From Microcaldota archaeon (GTDB lineage: Archaea > Micrarchaeota > Micrarchaeia > Anstonellales > Bilamarchaeaceae): 39,023 nucleotides of DNA. The DNA lies in assembly GCA_023248035.1 (NCBI GenBank), contig JAHFFJ010000005.1, positions 1 through 39,023 on the forward strand. Direction: 5' to 3'. Below, in pieces: positions 1-6,462 of the stretch; within the stretch, counting starts at the first letter, position 1, and every line of letters begins with the position of its first letter. Both the position numbers and the translations under genes were made by a program. The notes beneath the pieces are model-generated. The model worked only from the letters and a program-made list of their open reading frames with translations. It was not told where the DNA came from and made no database searches.

Positions 1-844
1 AATCGGCATAAGTATCCTCGTGCCATTTACCAATATCCATAGGCTGGAAAGGAAAATGATAAAACGCAAGCCTTCCTGAAATAACCAATCCATAATAGAT
101 AGGATCTTTTTTATTTCCGGAGACAAATGGATGGTTAGAACCAGTATGATTAGAACCATTAACCACATAACCGCGCTCTTCCAGATAATCGTCAGTCATA
201 CGACTTTGGGTTTCAAAAAATAAATAAGATAGTCTGAAGGTATCCTCATCAAATTTTCTTTTTCTTGCCTCTTCCTGAGTCTCTTTCTTTAGGCGAGCAG
301 ATTTTATCTTGGTTATTTTTTCATTTGAAGATGGTGTATCGAGGAAAAGACGCTCAGAAAGCAGGTGACCCGGATTTTGCGGGTCTTCCACCTCATCAGC
401 TATTTTTGGTGCATCATAAAATCTTACATTGCCACCTTTTGATGGGAGAGCATGAGTAAGTTTGCTTCTTTTTCTGGATTCTGAATCAATTGCATCCACT
501 ATAGTTTTTGTAGGAAGAACACAACCATAATATCTTGCAATTTTTTGCCCTATCAGAGGACTTAATGGAACACGAACATAGTCTTCATTAGTACCAATTG
601 CAACATAATCAAGGGAGACCCGCACCTTAACTTCGACATCACGACCATTTAACTTCCCTGGAATCGAAATTGTGGTGAAATTTTGTTTTTTAACAAAATC
701 AGGGACATTGCCCGCAGTTACAGCTGCAAAAACTGCAGCTTCGTACTGCATACGAGTCATTTTGTTATCCCTTACCCGCTTCATAAATTCAGTTCCAGTA
801 AGTATGGGCACTACAATTTTTTTTTGGAGCTCAGCTTCAGCCAT
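1..844 (-). CDS. Uncharacterised protein, C-terminus beyond the window edge
   Basis: An open frame of 281 codons without a stop runs leftward from the ATG at 842-844 and leaves the window at base 1. The protein begins MAEAELQKKIVVPILTGTEF. Its middle reads LDYVAIGTNEDYVRVPLSPL followed by GQKIARYYGCVLPTKTIVDAI, and its end has VSGNKKDPIYYGLVISGRLA. From memory this combination (DYxAxGxxEDxxRxPLxP, then a GCxLPTxxxVDAI segment, then GxKKD) recurs in a family of bacterial hypothetical proteins of unknown function; I cannot confirm it by search. No signal peptide or membrane segment is visible in the part present. A TATA-like element on the minus strand (GCTTATATTTAATC, 873-886) is centred about 35 bases before the start, so the mRNA leader would be very short. 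It is divergent from the lipoprotein gene at 973. The frame is secure; the function is not. Confidence 0.75.
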   Translation of the reverse strand, partial: MAEAELQKKIVVPILTGTEFMKRVRDNKMTRMQYEAAVFAAVTAGNVPDFVKKQNFTTISIPGKLNGRDVEVKVRVSLDYVAIGTNEDYVRVPLSPLIGQKIARYYGCVLPTKTIVDAIDSESRKRSKLTHALPSKGGNVRFYDAPKIADEVEDPQNPGHLLSERLFLDTPSSNEKITKIKSARLKKETQEEARKRKFDEDTFRLSYLFFETQSRMTDDYLEERGYVVNGSNHTGSNHPFVSGNKKDPIYYGLVISGRLAFYHFPFQPMDIGKWHEDTYAD

Positions 845-934
845 TTGTATCAGTTAACAGTAACGGTAGTAGATTAAATATAAGCTTTTTGGAAACACAA
901 AACGAAATTTCAAATAAACAAAAACAAAACAGTC

Positions 935-943
935 TTTATAAAT
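935..943 (+). promoter_or_regulatory. TATA element of the gene at 973
   Basis: TTTATAAAT centred about 33 bases before the ATG at 973. Transcription would start close to the start codon, giving a leaderless or nearly leaderless mRNA, as for many genes in this window. Confidence 0.6.
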
Positions 944-972
944 TGTCCTATTAAGAGTAATTTTGTGTATTT

Positions 973-1476
973 ATGGCTAAGGTATTAGATAATATTTACA
1001 AAGGATTGTACAGAGGGAGTGGTATTCTGTTATTTGGTGCAATAACAGCATGCACCCAGCCAAAATGGCCAGAACCAAAACTTCTTGTTTCGAAATGGGA
1101 AGAAGGCAGTTGTTCTTTCTTGGATAACAAATTAACTTACACAGTAAATGGTAAAACCGCCAGTATAGAACTTGATTATAAAATCCAGCACGCAGAACTG
1201 CTTGTATGTTCAACAGATTTTAGCGTGGTTTTAAGCGATCGAAAAGTCGTTGTTTCCCTTGGTGGTAGAAAAATCCTCAATGACTGGACAAGCCTTAGGC
1301 AGATGGGAAATTTTGGATTTTTGGCAGTAAATTCTTATGCAGCAGAACTTCCAGGTGAGATGGGAGGAATAATTGGGATAGGGATTGCAGGCAATAAGAT
1401 GCTGGTTAATGCAAAAAATGGCAGTTGGAAAACCGAACTTATAGAACCAGATTCAACCTGGAAGCCATCAAAATAA
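973..1476 (+). CDS. Putative membrane-anchored lipoprotein, function unknown
   Basis: A 167-residue protein. The N-terminus has a basic stretch and then a hydrophobic segment (GSGILLFGAITAC, residues 16-28) ending in ITAC, which fits a lipobox with Cys28 as the lipidated residue. The rest (29-167) is mostly beta-prone, with alternating polar and hydrophobic residues, and carries no motif I recognise. The predicted mature protein would sit on the outer face of the membrane. The start at 973 is supported by the TATA element about 33 bases upstream. It lies 45 bases before pyrG on the same strand but the two are probably not functionally linked. Reading it as a lipoprotein is inference from the N-terminus alone. 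Confidence 0.6.
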   Translation: MAKVLDNIYKGLYRGSGILLFGAITACTQPKWPEPKLLVSKWEEGSCSFLDNKLTYTVNGKTASIELDYKIQHAELLVCSTDFSVVLSDRKVVVSLGGRKILNDWTSLRQMGNFGFLAVNSYAAELPGEMGGIIGIGIAGNKMLVNAKNGSWKTELIEPDSTWKPSK

Positions 1477-1521
1477 AGCCCTCCGATTCATTTTAAAAAT
1501 TGTTTCCCGCACATCTAGCCT

Positions 1522-3159
1522 ATGCCAGAAAAAAAGACGAGATTCATTGTTATTACTGGCTCGATAATGTCCGGGCTTGGTAAAGGTATAGTAACTTCTT
1601 CTATCGCAAAACTCCTATCTGTCCGTGGATATCAAGCCATACCAGTGAAATTTGATGGTTACCTAAATGTTGATTGCGGCACCATGAATCCTTTCCGCCA
1701 CGGTGAAGTTTTCGTACTTGATGATGGAACCGAAGTAGATATGGATTTTGGAACCTATGAAAGATTTCTCAATAAGTCACTTTCAGGATTATGTTCTATT
1801 ACTGGAGGGAAGCTTTTCCAAAAAATAATTGAAAAAGAAAGGAAGGGAGAATATCTTGGAAGGGATGTGCAGTTTGTACCTCACCTTACTGATGAGATAA
1901 AAAGATGGGTGAAAGAGGTTGGAAAAGAGAGTGGAGCGGATTTTGTACTTATAGAAGTAGGTGGTACAATAGGAGACCTTGAAAACAGCTATTTTTTGGA
2001 AGCCATGCGACAGTTACGTTTTGAGGATGACAATATGGCATTTGTCCAGCTTACTTATGTTCCAAGTTTAAGTCCCGGCGAGCAAAAAACCAAACCCACC
2101 CAACAGGCAACAAGATTGCTCCAAAGTCTCGGTATACAACCAGACATAATACTCGTAAGAGAGCAGGAAAAACTTAATGAAGAATCAAAAAAGAAGATAA
2201 GCCTTTATTGCAATGTAGCTGAAGAGGCAGTTTTTGATGATCCTTTACTTAACACGGTTTATGAGCTTCCGGTTGTTTTGGAAAAACAAGGATTCTACAC
2301 TCAACTTGCTAAAACTCTTAAACTCCAGGAAAAAACTCCTGATATAAAAGACTGGGAAAAACGAGTGGAACGTATAGTAAAACCAAAAGACAACCCGATC
2401 AAGATAGCCATAGTGGGCAAGTATACTGCGGTAAAAGACGCTTACATTAGTGTGAGGGAAGCTTTGGTGCATAGTGCTGCTGCAGTTAATAGCGGGCTGG
2501 AGATAGGCTGGATAGAAGCAAGCGATCTTGAAAAACTGTATGATGTTGCTGAAGAACTCTCGGGATATGATGGGATTCTCGTTCCTGGAGGATTTGGAGA
2601 ACGTGGAATAGAAGGCAAGATCCGTGCGATAAAATACGCACGGGAAAACAAAATCCCCTACCTTGGACTTTGTTTAGGATTGCAATTGATGGTTGTTGAA
2701 TATGCAAGAAATGTATGCGAATTGGAGGGGGCAAACTCTACAGAGTTCGATAAAAAAACTGCGCATCCGATTATTTATATGCTTCCTGAAAAACAGCAAA
2801 TAGCAAGAATGGGAGGGACACTTAGGCTGGGCAGTTATGATTGTAACATAAAAAAAGAGAGTATAGCGCACAAGGCTTATGGTGATTTGGCACAGGAAAG
2901 ACATCGTCATAGATATGAGGTAAATCCTTCTTATGTCAAAGAACTCGAAAACCGGGGTTTGGTCATATCAGGAATTCATAAAAGTGGGTTAGTGGAAATA
3001 ACTGAGTGGAAGGATAGTTTTGGAATTGCAACTCAGGCTCATATAGAACTAAAAAGCAGACTGGAAACACCGGCACCTATTTTTGTGGAATTTATGAAGG
3101 CAGCAAAAGAGTATAGAAATAAACCAAAGAAATTTGCAAAGGAAACCCAGGGTGGTTAG
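1522..3159 (+). CDS. pyrG: CTP synthase (glutamine-hydrolysing)
   Basis: Converts UTP to CTP with ATP and glutamine-derived ammonia, the last step of de novo pyrimidine nucleotide synthesis. The 545-residue length is normal. The N-terminal synthetase domain (about 1-270) has the P-loop SGLGKG (17-22) and the HGEVFV and VEVGGTIGD-like segments (here IEVGGTIGD). The glutaminase domain (about 290-545) has nucleophile Cys384 in GLCLGLQ, the RHRHRYEVN segment, and the His507/Glu509 pair in QAHIE; most family members have HPE here, so Pro is replaced by Ile. The usual KLDPYxNVDPGTMxP stretch is changed to KFDGYLNVDCGTMNP, so the UTP/ATP-binding loop is divergent but the catalytic residues are kept. 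Its TAG stop lies within the TTAG that is also the stop of the convergent kinase gene. Confidence 0.97.
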   Translation: MPEKKTRFIVITGSIMSGLGKGIVTSSIAKLLSVRGYQAIPVKFDGYLNVDCGTMNPFRHGEVFVLDDGTEVDMDFGTYERFLNKSLSGLCSITGGKLFQKIIEKERKGEYLGRDVQFVPHLTDEIKRWVKEVGKESGADFVLIEVGGTIGDLENSYFLEAMRQLRFEDDNMAFVQLTYVPSLSPGEQKTKPTQQATRLLQSLGIQPDIILVREQEKLNEESKKKISLYCNVAEEAVFDDPLLNTVYELPVVLEKQGFYTQLAKTLKLQEKTPDIKDWEKRVERIVKPKDNPIKIAIVGKYTAVKDAYISVREALVHSAAAVNSGLEIGWIEASDLEKLYDVAEELSGYDGILVPGGFGERGIEGKIRAIKYARENKIPYLGLCLGLQLMVVEYARNVCELEGANSTEFDKKTAHPIIYMLPEKQQIARMGGTLRLGSYDCNIKKESIAHKAYGDLAQERHRHRYEVNPSYVKELENRGLVISGIHKSGLVEITEWKDSFGIATQAHIELKSRLETPAPIFVEFMKAAKEYRNKPKKFAKETQGG

Positions 3160-4100
3160 AGCTTTAGATAGCTAATGGCATTGGCAAGTGCAACATGCAT
3201 ATGAGCAGCTGAATTGAAGCGATCATTAGGATTTGGTGCCATTGCTATCATAGTTATTTCTTCCACAGGTTTTGGCATTGACCTAAATTTAGCTGGTGAT
3301 GGTACCGGGGTAGTTTTATGAAGTTTGAGCAGATTGCCTATATCATTTTCCATTCTGGGAAGGGTATGAGCAAGCATTTGAAATAGAACTACACCAACCG
3401 AATAGATATCAGAACGAAGATCATGACAAATTCCTCCCAACTGCTCTGGCGCAGCATAACAAGCGGTACCATACCCACCAGAATTTTTTGGTGCAGCCAC
3501 CTTTTGAGAAATTCCAAAATCAATTATTTTTAGTAGCTGACCACTACGAAGCATCATTATGTTGTCTGGTTTGATGTCCCTATGCATTACACCACACGCG
3601 TGGACTGCGCTAAGCCCTGCGCATATTTCTGCTGCCACAAGAAGAGAGAGCTTAATTGAAAAGTGGTGATCTAATAGAATGGAAGTAAGTGACTTGCCAT
3701 CCAGATATTCAGTGACTAAGAAAGGCGATTCATTAAATTTACCCGAAAAAAGAGAGGTTACTACGGCTCGATGCTTTATTTCTTCTAGTAGAGCTATTTC
3801 TCTTAAAAAATGGCTCACAAAATAAGCACCTGCAGGTTGTTTAACTACAACAGTCCGCCCATCTTTTTTTCCAAGATAAACTGTTCCATGGCCACCTCGT
3901 TCTATATAATGAGTAAGTATTATACCAAAACGTGATAAGTCAGGAGCATCTTGGGGCAGGGTTCGGTGGTGGAGTTCTTGAATCCTGACTTCTTTATCAA
4001 AAACTTGGCGACCAACTACAGCCAAAAGAACAGGTGGAGTGGGATAACACCTAACTCCATATCTAAAGGCAGCTGAATCATAGACCGTTCTGACTGCCAT
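3156..4100 (-). CDS. Eukaryotic-like (Hanks-type) serine/threonine protein kinase
   Basis: A 314-residue soluble protein with a complete kinase core at about 62-305. Visible motifs are the glycine-rich loop RGGHGTVYLG, Lys87 in VVVKQ, the alphaC Glu101 in LREIALLEEI, the catalytic loop HRDIKPDN (173-180, catalytic Asp175 and Asn180), DFG (194-196), APEQ (218-221) and DIYSVGVVLFQML. All residues needed for phosphotransfer are present, so it should be active. The first 60 residues have no recognised domain and there is no transmembrane helix or PASTA/sensor tail, unlike many bacterial PknB-type kinases. The start at 4100 is supported by a minus-strand TTTATAAAC about 25 bases upstream, giving a leaderless mRNA. 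Substrate unknown. Hanks-type kinases of this complete form are less usual in archaea than RIO/Bud32 kinases. Confidence 0.93.
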   Translation of the reverse strand: MAVRTVYDSAAFRYGVRCYPTPPVLLAVVGRQVFDKEVRIQELHHRTLPQDAPDLSRFGIILTHYIERGGHGTVYLGKKDGRTVVVKQPAGAYFVSHFLREIALLEEIKHRAVVTSLFSGKFNESPFLVTEYLDGKSLTSILLDHHFSIKLSLLVAAEICAGLSAVHACGVMHRDIKPDNIMMLRSGQLLKIIDFGISQKVAAPKNSGGYGTACYAAPEQLGGICHDLRSDIYSVGVVLFQMLAHTLPRMENDIGNLLKLHKTTPVPSPAKFRSMPKPVEEITMIAMAPNPNDRFNSAAHMHVALANAISYLKL

Positions 4101-4138
4101 TTATTTGTTGTTATAAAAACAGTTTATAAATGTTTTAT

Positions 4139-4819
4139 TTATGGGAGAAGAGCTACCTCTTTTCTAACATAGACATTTTCTTCACCTTCCAAAAGACGGG
4201 GAGAGCTAGAAATGTCAAAAGAACAATTATGGAATCTAAAGAACTTTTCAAAATCTGGAGGAAACCCTCTTCCAGCAACGTTGAAATTTTGGAGAGTAAC
4301 CATTGTAACAGTATAATGTTGTGCAATTTCAAAAAGATATTGTAAAAGCCTTACTCTCCATCCGCCATAGATTCTTGCTTTATCATCATCTAATTCAGGA
4401 GGACTACCTATCTTGAAACAGCCCTGAATATAGTAGAGATAGAGATTAGTTTTGTGGGAAATCGTTTGATTTTTAGTAGATTTAACTGGTTTTGATAAAA
4501 GAACACAGGATGAAGTCCCCACAGATCCAGGGAATGAATCGGCAGGCCCGCCATCTCGTAAAGATTCAGAACTACGTGTAAATAGCTCTAAATCTTCTAA
4601 TTTAGGGTAGTATAAAAGCCTAAATGGGTTTTCTCTTCCTGAAAATGCTTCTTTAGCTAGAACGATTAAACCAGACCCTCTTTGACCTATTGGATTTAGA
4701 ACAAAACTTTGGGAGAACATTGGGGGCTTATAAAGAACAGGCTCACCTGAAGCCAGTTTTCCCACCATGGTTCTTATTGCTTGGATATTAGGCAATTTTG
4801 GAGGAGACGTAGTCAACAT
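4139..4819 (-). CDS. Unknown protein, paralogue of the next gene (copy A)
   Basis: A 226-residue protein. It shares with the neighbouring 225-residue gene the blocks GSGLIVLA, YPxLEDxExFxRSSESL, FPGxVG, IQGCFxIGSPP, ARIYGGWxxRLxxxxFEIA and RGFPxDFEK, in the same order over their whole length, so the two arose by tandem duplication. No signal peptide or membrane helix is visible. The ARIYGGW-xxRL...FEIA region followed by RGFPxDFEK has the alternation of helix and strand expected of a small alpha/beta enzyme domain, but I do not recognise the family. The start at 4819 is supported by a minus-strand TTTTTAAATAT centred about 27 bases upstream. No partner gene suggests a role. Confidence 0.8.
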   Translation of the reverse strand: MLTTSPPKLPNIQAIRTMVGKLASGEPVLYKPPMFSQSFVLNPIGQRGSGLIVLAKEAFSGRENPFRLLYYPKLEDLELFTRSSESLRDGGPADSFPGSVGTSSCVLLSKPVKSTKNQTISHKTNLYLYYIQGCFKIGSPPELDDDKARIYGGWRVRLLQYLFEIAQHYTVTMVTLQNFNVAGRGFPPDFEKFFRFHNCSFDISSSPRLLEGEENVYVRKEVALLP

Positions 4820-4853
4820 ATAATTGTATTTAAGACCACAATATTTAAAAATA
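4820..4853 (-). promoter_or_regulatory. Promoter of paralogue A, duplicated
   Basis: The plus-strand text next to the start codon (taattgtatttaagaccaca, then atatttaaaaatag) matches the corresponding region of copy B (taattatagttagtaccacga, then tattaaaaaatg) in most positions. The TATA element sits at the same distance (about 27 bases) in both. The duplication therefore included the promoter. Confidence 0.6.
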
Positions 4854-4860
4854 GTAAATT

Positions 4861-5538
4861 TTAATCCTCAATAAGTGCTACTTCAGTTCTAGTAAATATA
4901 TTTTTATCTGGTATTTGATGGATATCGCCAAATATGGAAAAAGAATAGCCCATTTCACTGCTAATTTTCTCGAAATCTGCTGGAAACCCCCTAATACCAA
5001 TATTAGAATTATAAAAAACGACCAAATGTATATCGCTTTCTTTTGCAATTTCAAAAATACATTCGATAAGTCTTCTTTTCCATCCACCATAAATTCGTGC
5101 CCTATTAGGCTCTACCGCGGGAGGACTACCAATTCTGAAACAACCTTGGATAAAATTAATATTTAAATGAGGATTTAGGTAAACATCAGATCTCCCCTTA
5201 AGAGATGGAATCGAAGATCCACATATATCGAAGGGAGTGTAGGATAAAACACCAACCGCACCAGGAAATAAACTCGATGGACTCTGAGGCGTTAAAGATT
5301 CTGAACTTCTTGAAAAAATTTCAATATCTTCTAATTCAGGGTAGCAGATTAGCCGTGGACTTGGAGTGTTAGCTAAATTAAACGAGTAGCCTTGTGCTAA
5401 AACAATTAACCCACTACCACTTGCACTTCGTGCCTTCATTTTGAAAGTTGAACTGCCAGCTTCGTAAAGAATTTCTTTTCCAGACCATAGATCACGAGTT
5501 TTTTCTTTGAAGGCGCCAAATGTTTTTTGAATTTGCAT
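4861..5538 (-). CDS. Unknown protein, paralogue of the previous gene (copy B)
   Basis: A 225-residue protein, the upstream member of the tandem pair on the minus strand. It carries GSGLIVLA, CYPELEDIEIFSRSSESL, FPGAVGVLS, FIQGCFRIGSPP, RARIYGGWKRRLIECIFEIA and RGFPADFEK, matching copy A block by block, while the N-terminal 40 residues and the region after FPGxVG differ. The invariant blocks are probably the functional core; the spacing between them is nearly constant. The two genes are separated by 41 bases and each has its own TATA element, so they are probably transcribed separately rather than as an operon. Function not recognised. Confidence 0.8.
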   Translation of the reverse strand: MQIQKTFGAFKEKTRDLWSGKEILYEAGSSTFKMKARSASGSGLIVLAQGYSFNLANTPSPRLICYPELEDIEIFSRSSESLTPQSPSSLFPGAVGVLSYTPFDICGSSIPSLKGRSDVYLNPHLNINFIQGCFRIGSPPAVEPNRARIYGGWKRRLIECIFEIAKESDIHLVVFYNSNIGIRGFPADFEKISSEMGYSFSIFGDIHQIPDKNIFTRTEVALIED

Positions 5539-5571
5539 ATAATTATAGTTAGTACCACGATATTAAAAAAT
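5539..5571 (-). promoter_or_regulatory. Promoter of paralogue B, duplicated
   Basis: Minus-strand TATA-like TTTTTTAATA centred about 27 bases before the start at 5538. Sequence and spacing parallel the promoter of copy A. Confidence 0.6.
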
Positions 5572-5588
5572 GATTACTAATCGTAGAT

Positions 5589-5599
5589 TAAGAAAAAGA
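5589..5599 (-). terminator. Oligo-T terminator of the tRNA-Val gene
   Basis: Directly after the discriminator base the minus strand reads TCTTTTTCTTA. A T5 run of this kind is a typical archaeal transcription stop. Confidence 0.6.
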
Positions 5600-5613
5600 T
5601 GGGCCCACGCGGG

Positions 5614-5667
5614 TTTTCGTATCTTTTTAGCACGCCCTTTTTTGGGCGCTTTTTACTAAAAAGCACA
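5614..5667 (-). other. tRNA-Val intron 3, T-loop position 59/60, 54 nt
   Basis: BHB fit: exon TTCG (5673-5670) pairs with intron CGAA (5619-5616) as the 4-bp central helix. The 5' bulge is A T^T with the cut after 5668, and the 3' bulge is A A^C with the cut before 5613. The outer helix is the T-stem CGCGG/CCGCG. Inside, CTTTTTAG pairs with CTAAAAAG, with a CGCCC/GGGCG hairpin in the middle. Position 59/60 is a known non-canonical archaeal intron site. Confidence 0.88.
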
Positions 5668-5689
5668 ATCGAACCGCGAATCTCTACCA

Positions 5690-5903
5690 TTCCGAGCTTT
5701 TGGAAAAAGCTCGACCAAAACTGATTTGCTAATTTTTGTTTTGTTTCATTCGCTCGCCTTTGAGGCTCGCATAAAACGTTACAAAAATGGTTTACAGCGG
5801 TCAGCGAATTTTCCAGCAGGAAAATTAAACTGACCAAAACCAAAAACCCGAAATGGGTTTTTAAACAACCAGTTTTTGGTCAAACTTTTTTTCCAAAAAA
5901 GTT
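5690..5903 (-). other. tRNA-Val intron 2, anticodon position 37/38, 214 nt
   Basis: BHB fit: exon TTGA (5909-5906) pairs with intron TCGG (5695-5692, two G-U pairs). The 5' bulge is C A^A with the cut after 5904, and the 3' bulge is A A^T with the cut before 5689. The outer helix is the anticodon stem CTACC/GGTAG, and the inner helix is CTTTT..GG against CC..AAAAG. This is the canonical intron position, but 214 nt is long for an archaeal tRNA intron without an ORF; none of its frames looks coding. It holds several short hairpins, one at each end. Confidence 0.88.
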
Positions 5904-5925
5904 TGTCAAGGTAGCGTCTTAACCA

Positions 5926-6058
5926 CTGTCGTTTCAAATTTATAATCCGAGATAGTTCTCAGGTTAAAAAGTTGAATCAAAAACCAGTCAGCATCAAAAC
6001 CGAGTTTACGGTTTTGCAAACAGTCAGTTTTTGCCGCGCTTTTTCCTAAAAAGCGCGA
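5926..6058 (-). other. tRNA-Val intron 1, D-loop, about 133 nt
   Basis: Placed by pairing GTCG (6064-6061) with CGAC (5931-5928) as central helix, giving bulges AA^T and AG^T and a D-loop AATGGTTA. The ends may be shifted by one base with the same intron length (D-loop AGTGGTTA). The outer helix is weak here, so this would be a relaxed BHB. The intron begins with a perfect 10-bp hairpin (arms CGCGCTTTTT / AAAAAGCGCG, loop AGG on the sense strand). Presence of an intron is certain from the tRNA halves; the exact ends are less so. Confidence 0.75.
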
Positions 6059-6097
6059 TTCGACTATGGGCCCAATAATTGGATAGTGTTCACAATG

Positions 6098-6107
6098 AAT
6101 TTTAAAC
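6098..6107 (-). promoter_or_regulatory. TATA element of the tRNA-Val gene
   Basis: Minus strand AGTTTAAAATTC-type element centred about 30 bases before the first tRNA base (6073), the usual archaeal spacing. It overlaps the 3' end region of the small gene upstream. Confidence 0.55.
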
Positions 6108-6325
6108 TATACAGAAAAAGCATGGGTTTTATCCCAATTAGGATTTAGACCGGAAGGGCAAGCCTGTTTTGCAATATTTCTTACAGTATAACAAGGATCA
6201 TGTTCAGACATATAATGCAAAGCAAGACGAGCAAGATGGGTATTGATAGTTTTGATCTTTTGAATTGCTTTTTTTCTTTTAAGGACGCGTTTACTGGAAA
6301 GTAAATGTAATAGTTCTAGATCCAT
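6107..6325 (-). CDS. Small HEAT-like helical protein, function unknown
   Basis: A 72-residue, mainly helical basic protein (LLSSKRVLKRKKAIQKI, LARLALHYMSEHDPCYTVRN, IAKQA). The pattern of a helix with KKAIQKI followed by an acidic turn DPCYTVRNIAKQA resembles a single HEAT-type repeat, in which a conserved D/P turn joins two helices. The start at 6325 is supported by a minus-strand GTATAAATATG about 24 bases upstream, implying a leaderless mRNA. It is a small but plausible real gene, located 34 bases upstream of the tRNA-Val gene on the same strand. No function can be assigned. Confidence 0.55.
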   Translation of the reverse strand: MDLELLHLLSSKRVLKRKKAIQKIKTINTHLARLALHYMSEHDPCYTVRNIAKQACPSGLNPNWDKTHAFSV

Positions 6326-6462
6326 ATTGTCACCGACATATTTATACTATATACATAACTGTTTATAAAGATGTATTTTTATGTAGGTAGAATATTCAAT
6401 TAGACGTAAGAAATAGGATATAAACTCTAGTTGGCATGATAATACATATATTAGGTGTTTTT

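Larger units (their letters stand above)
5600..6073 (-). tRNA. tRNA-Val(GAC) interrupted by three introns
   Basis: The gene spans 474 bases; removing three introns (about 133, 214 and 54 nt) leaves a 73-nt tRNA without encoded CCA. Exon parts read 5' to 3' on the minus strand: acceptor strand GGGCCCA (6073-6067); TA; D-arm GTCG...GGTTAAGAC (5' part 6064-6059, 3' part 5925-5916); G26; anticodon stem CTACC (5914-5910); loop TTGACA (5909-5904) with anticodon GAC at 5907-5905; then T38 and GGTAG (5689-5684); variable AGATT; T-stem CGCGG (5678-5674); TTCGAT (5673-5668); then C60, CCGCG and TGGGCCC (5613-5601); discriminator A at 5600. The acceptor, anticodon and T stems pair perfectly across all introns, and the spliced T-loop becomes the canonical TTCGATC. 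A15-U48 can form; G13-A22 is a mismatch. Introns 2 and 3 have good bulge-helix-bulge (BHB) structures. Anticodon GAC and A73 fit tRNA-Val. Standard tRNA finders may well miss this gene. Confidence 0.9.

Noticed and set aside
4130-4345. 71-codon open frame on the plus strand
   Set aside because: Antisense to paralogue A, whose reading frame is confirmed by its duplicate.
5577-5843. 88-codon open frame on the minus strand
   Set aside because: It lies inside the tRNA-Val gene, covering intron 3, part of intron 2 and exon sequence. Its protein is low complexity and reads through conserved tRNA stems.
5690-5903. Homing endonuclease or C/D sRNA inside tRNA intron 2
   Set aside because: The intron is too short for an endonuclease and has no coding-like frame; one CTGA occurs but no matching C box.
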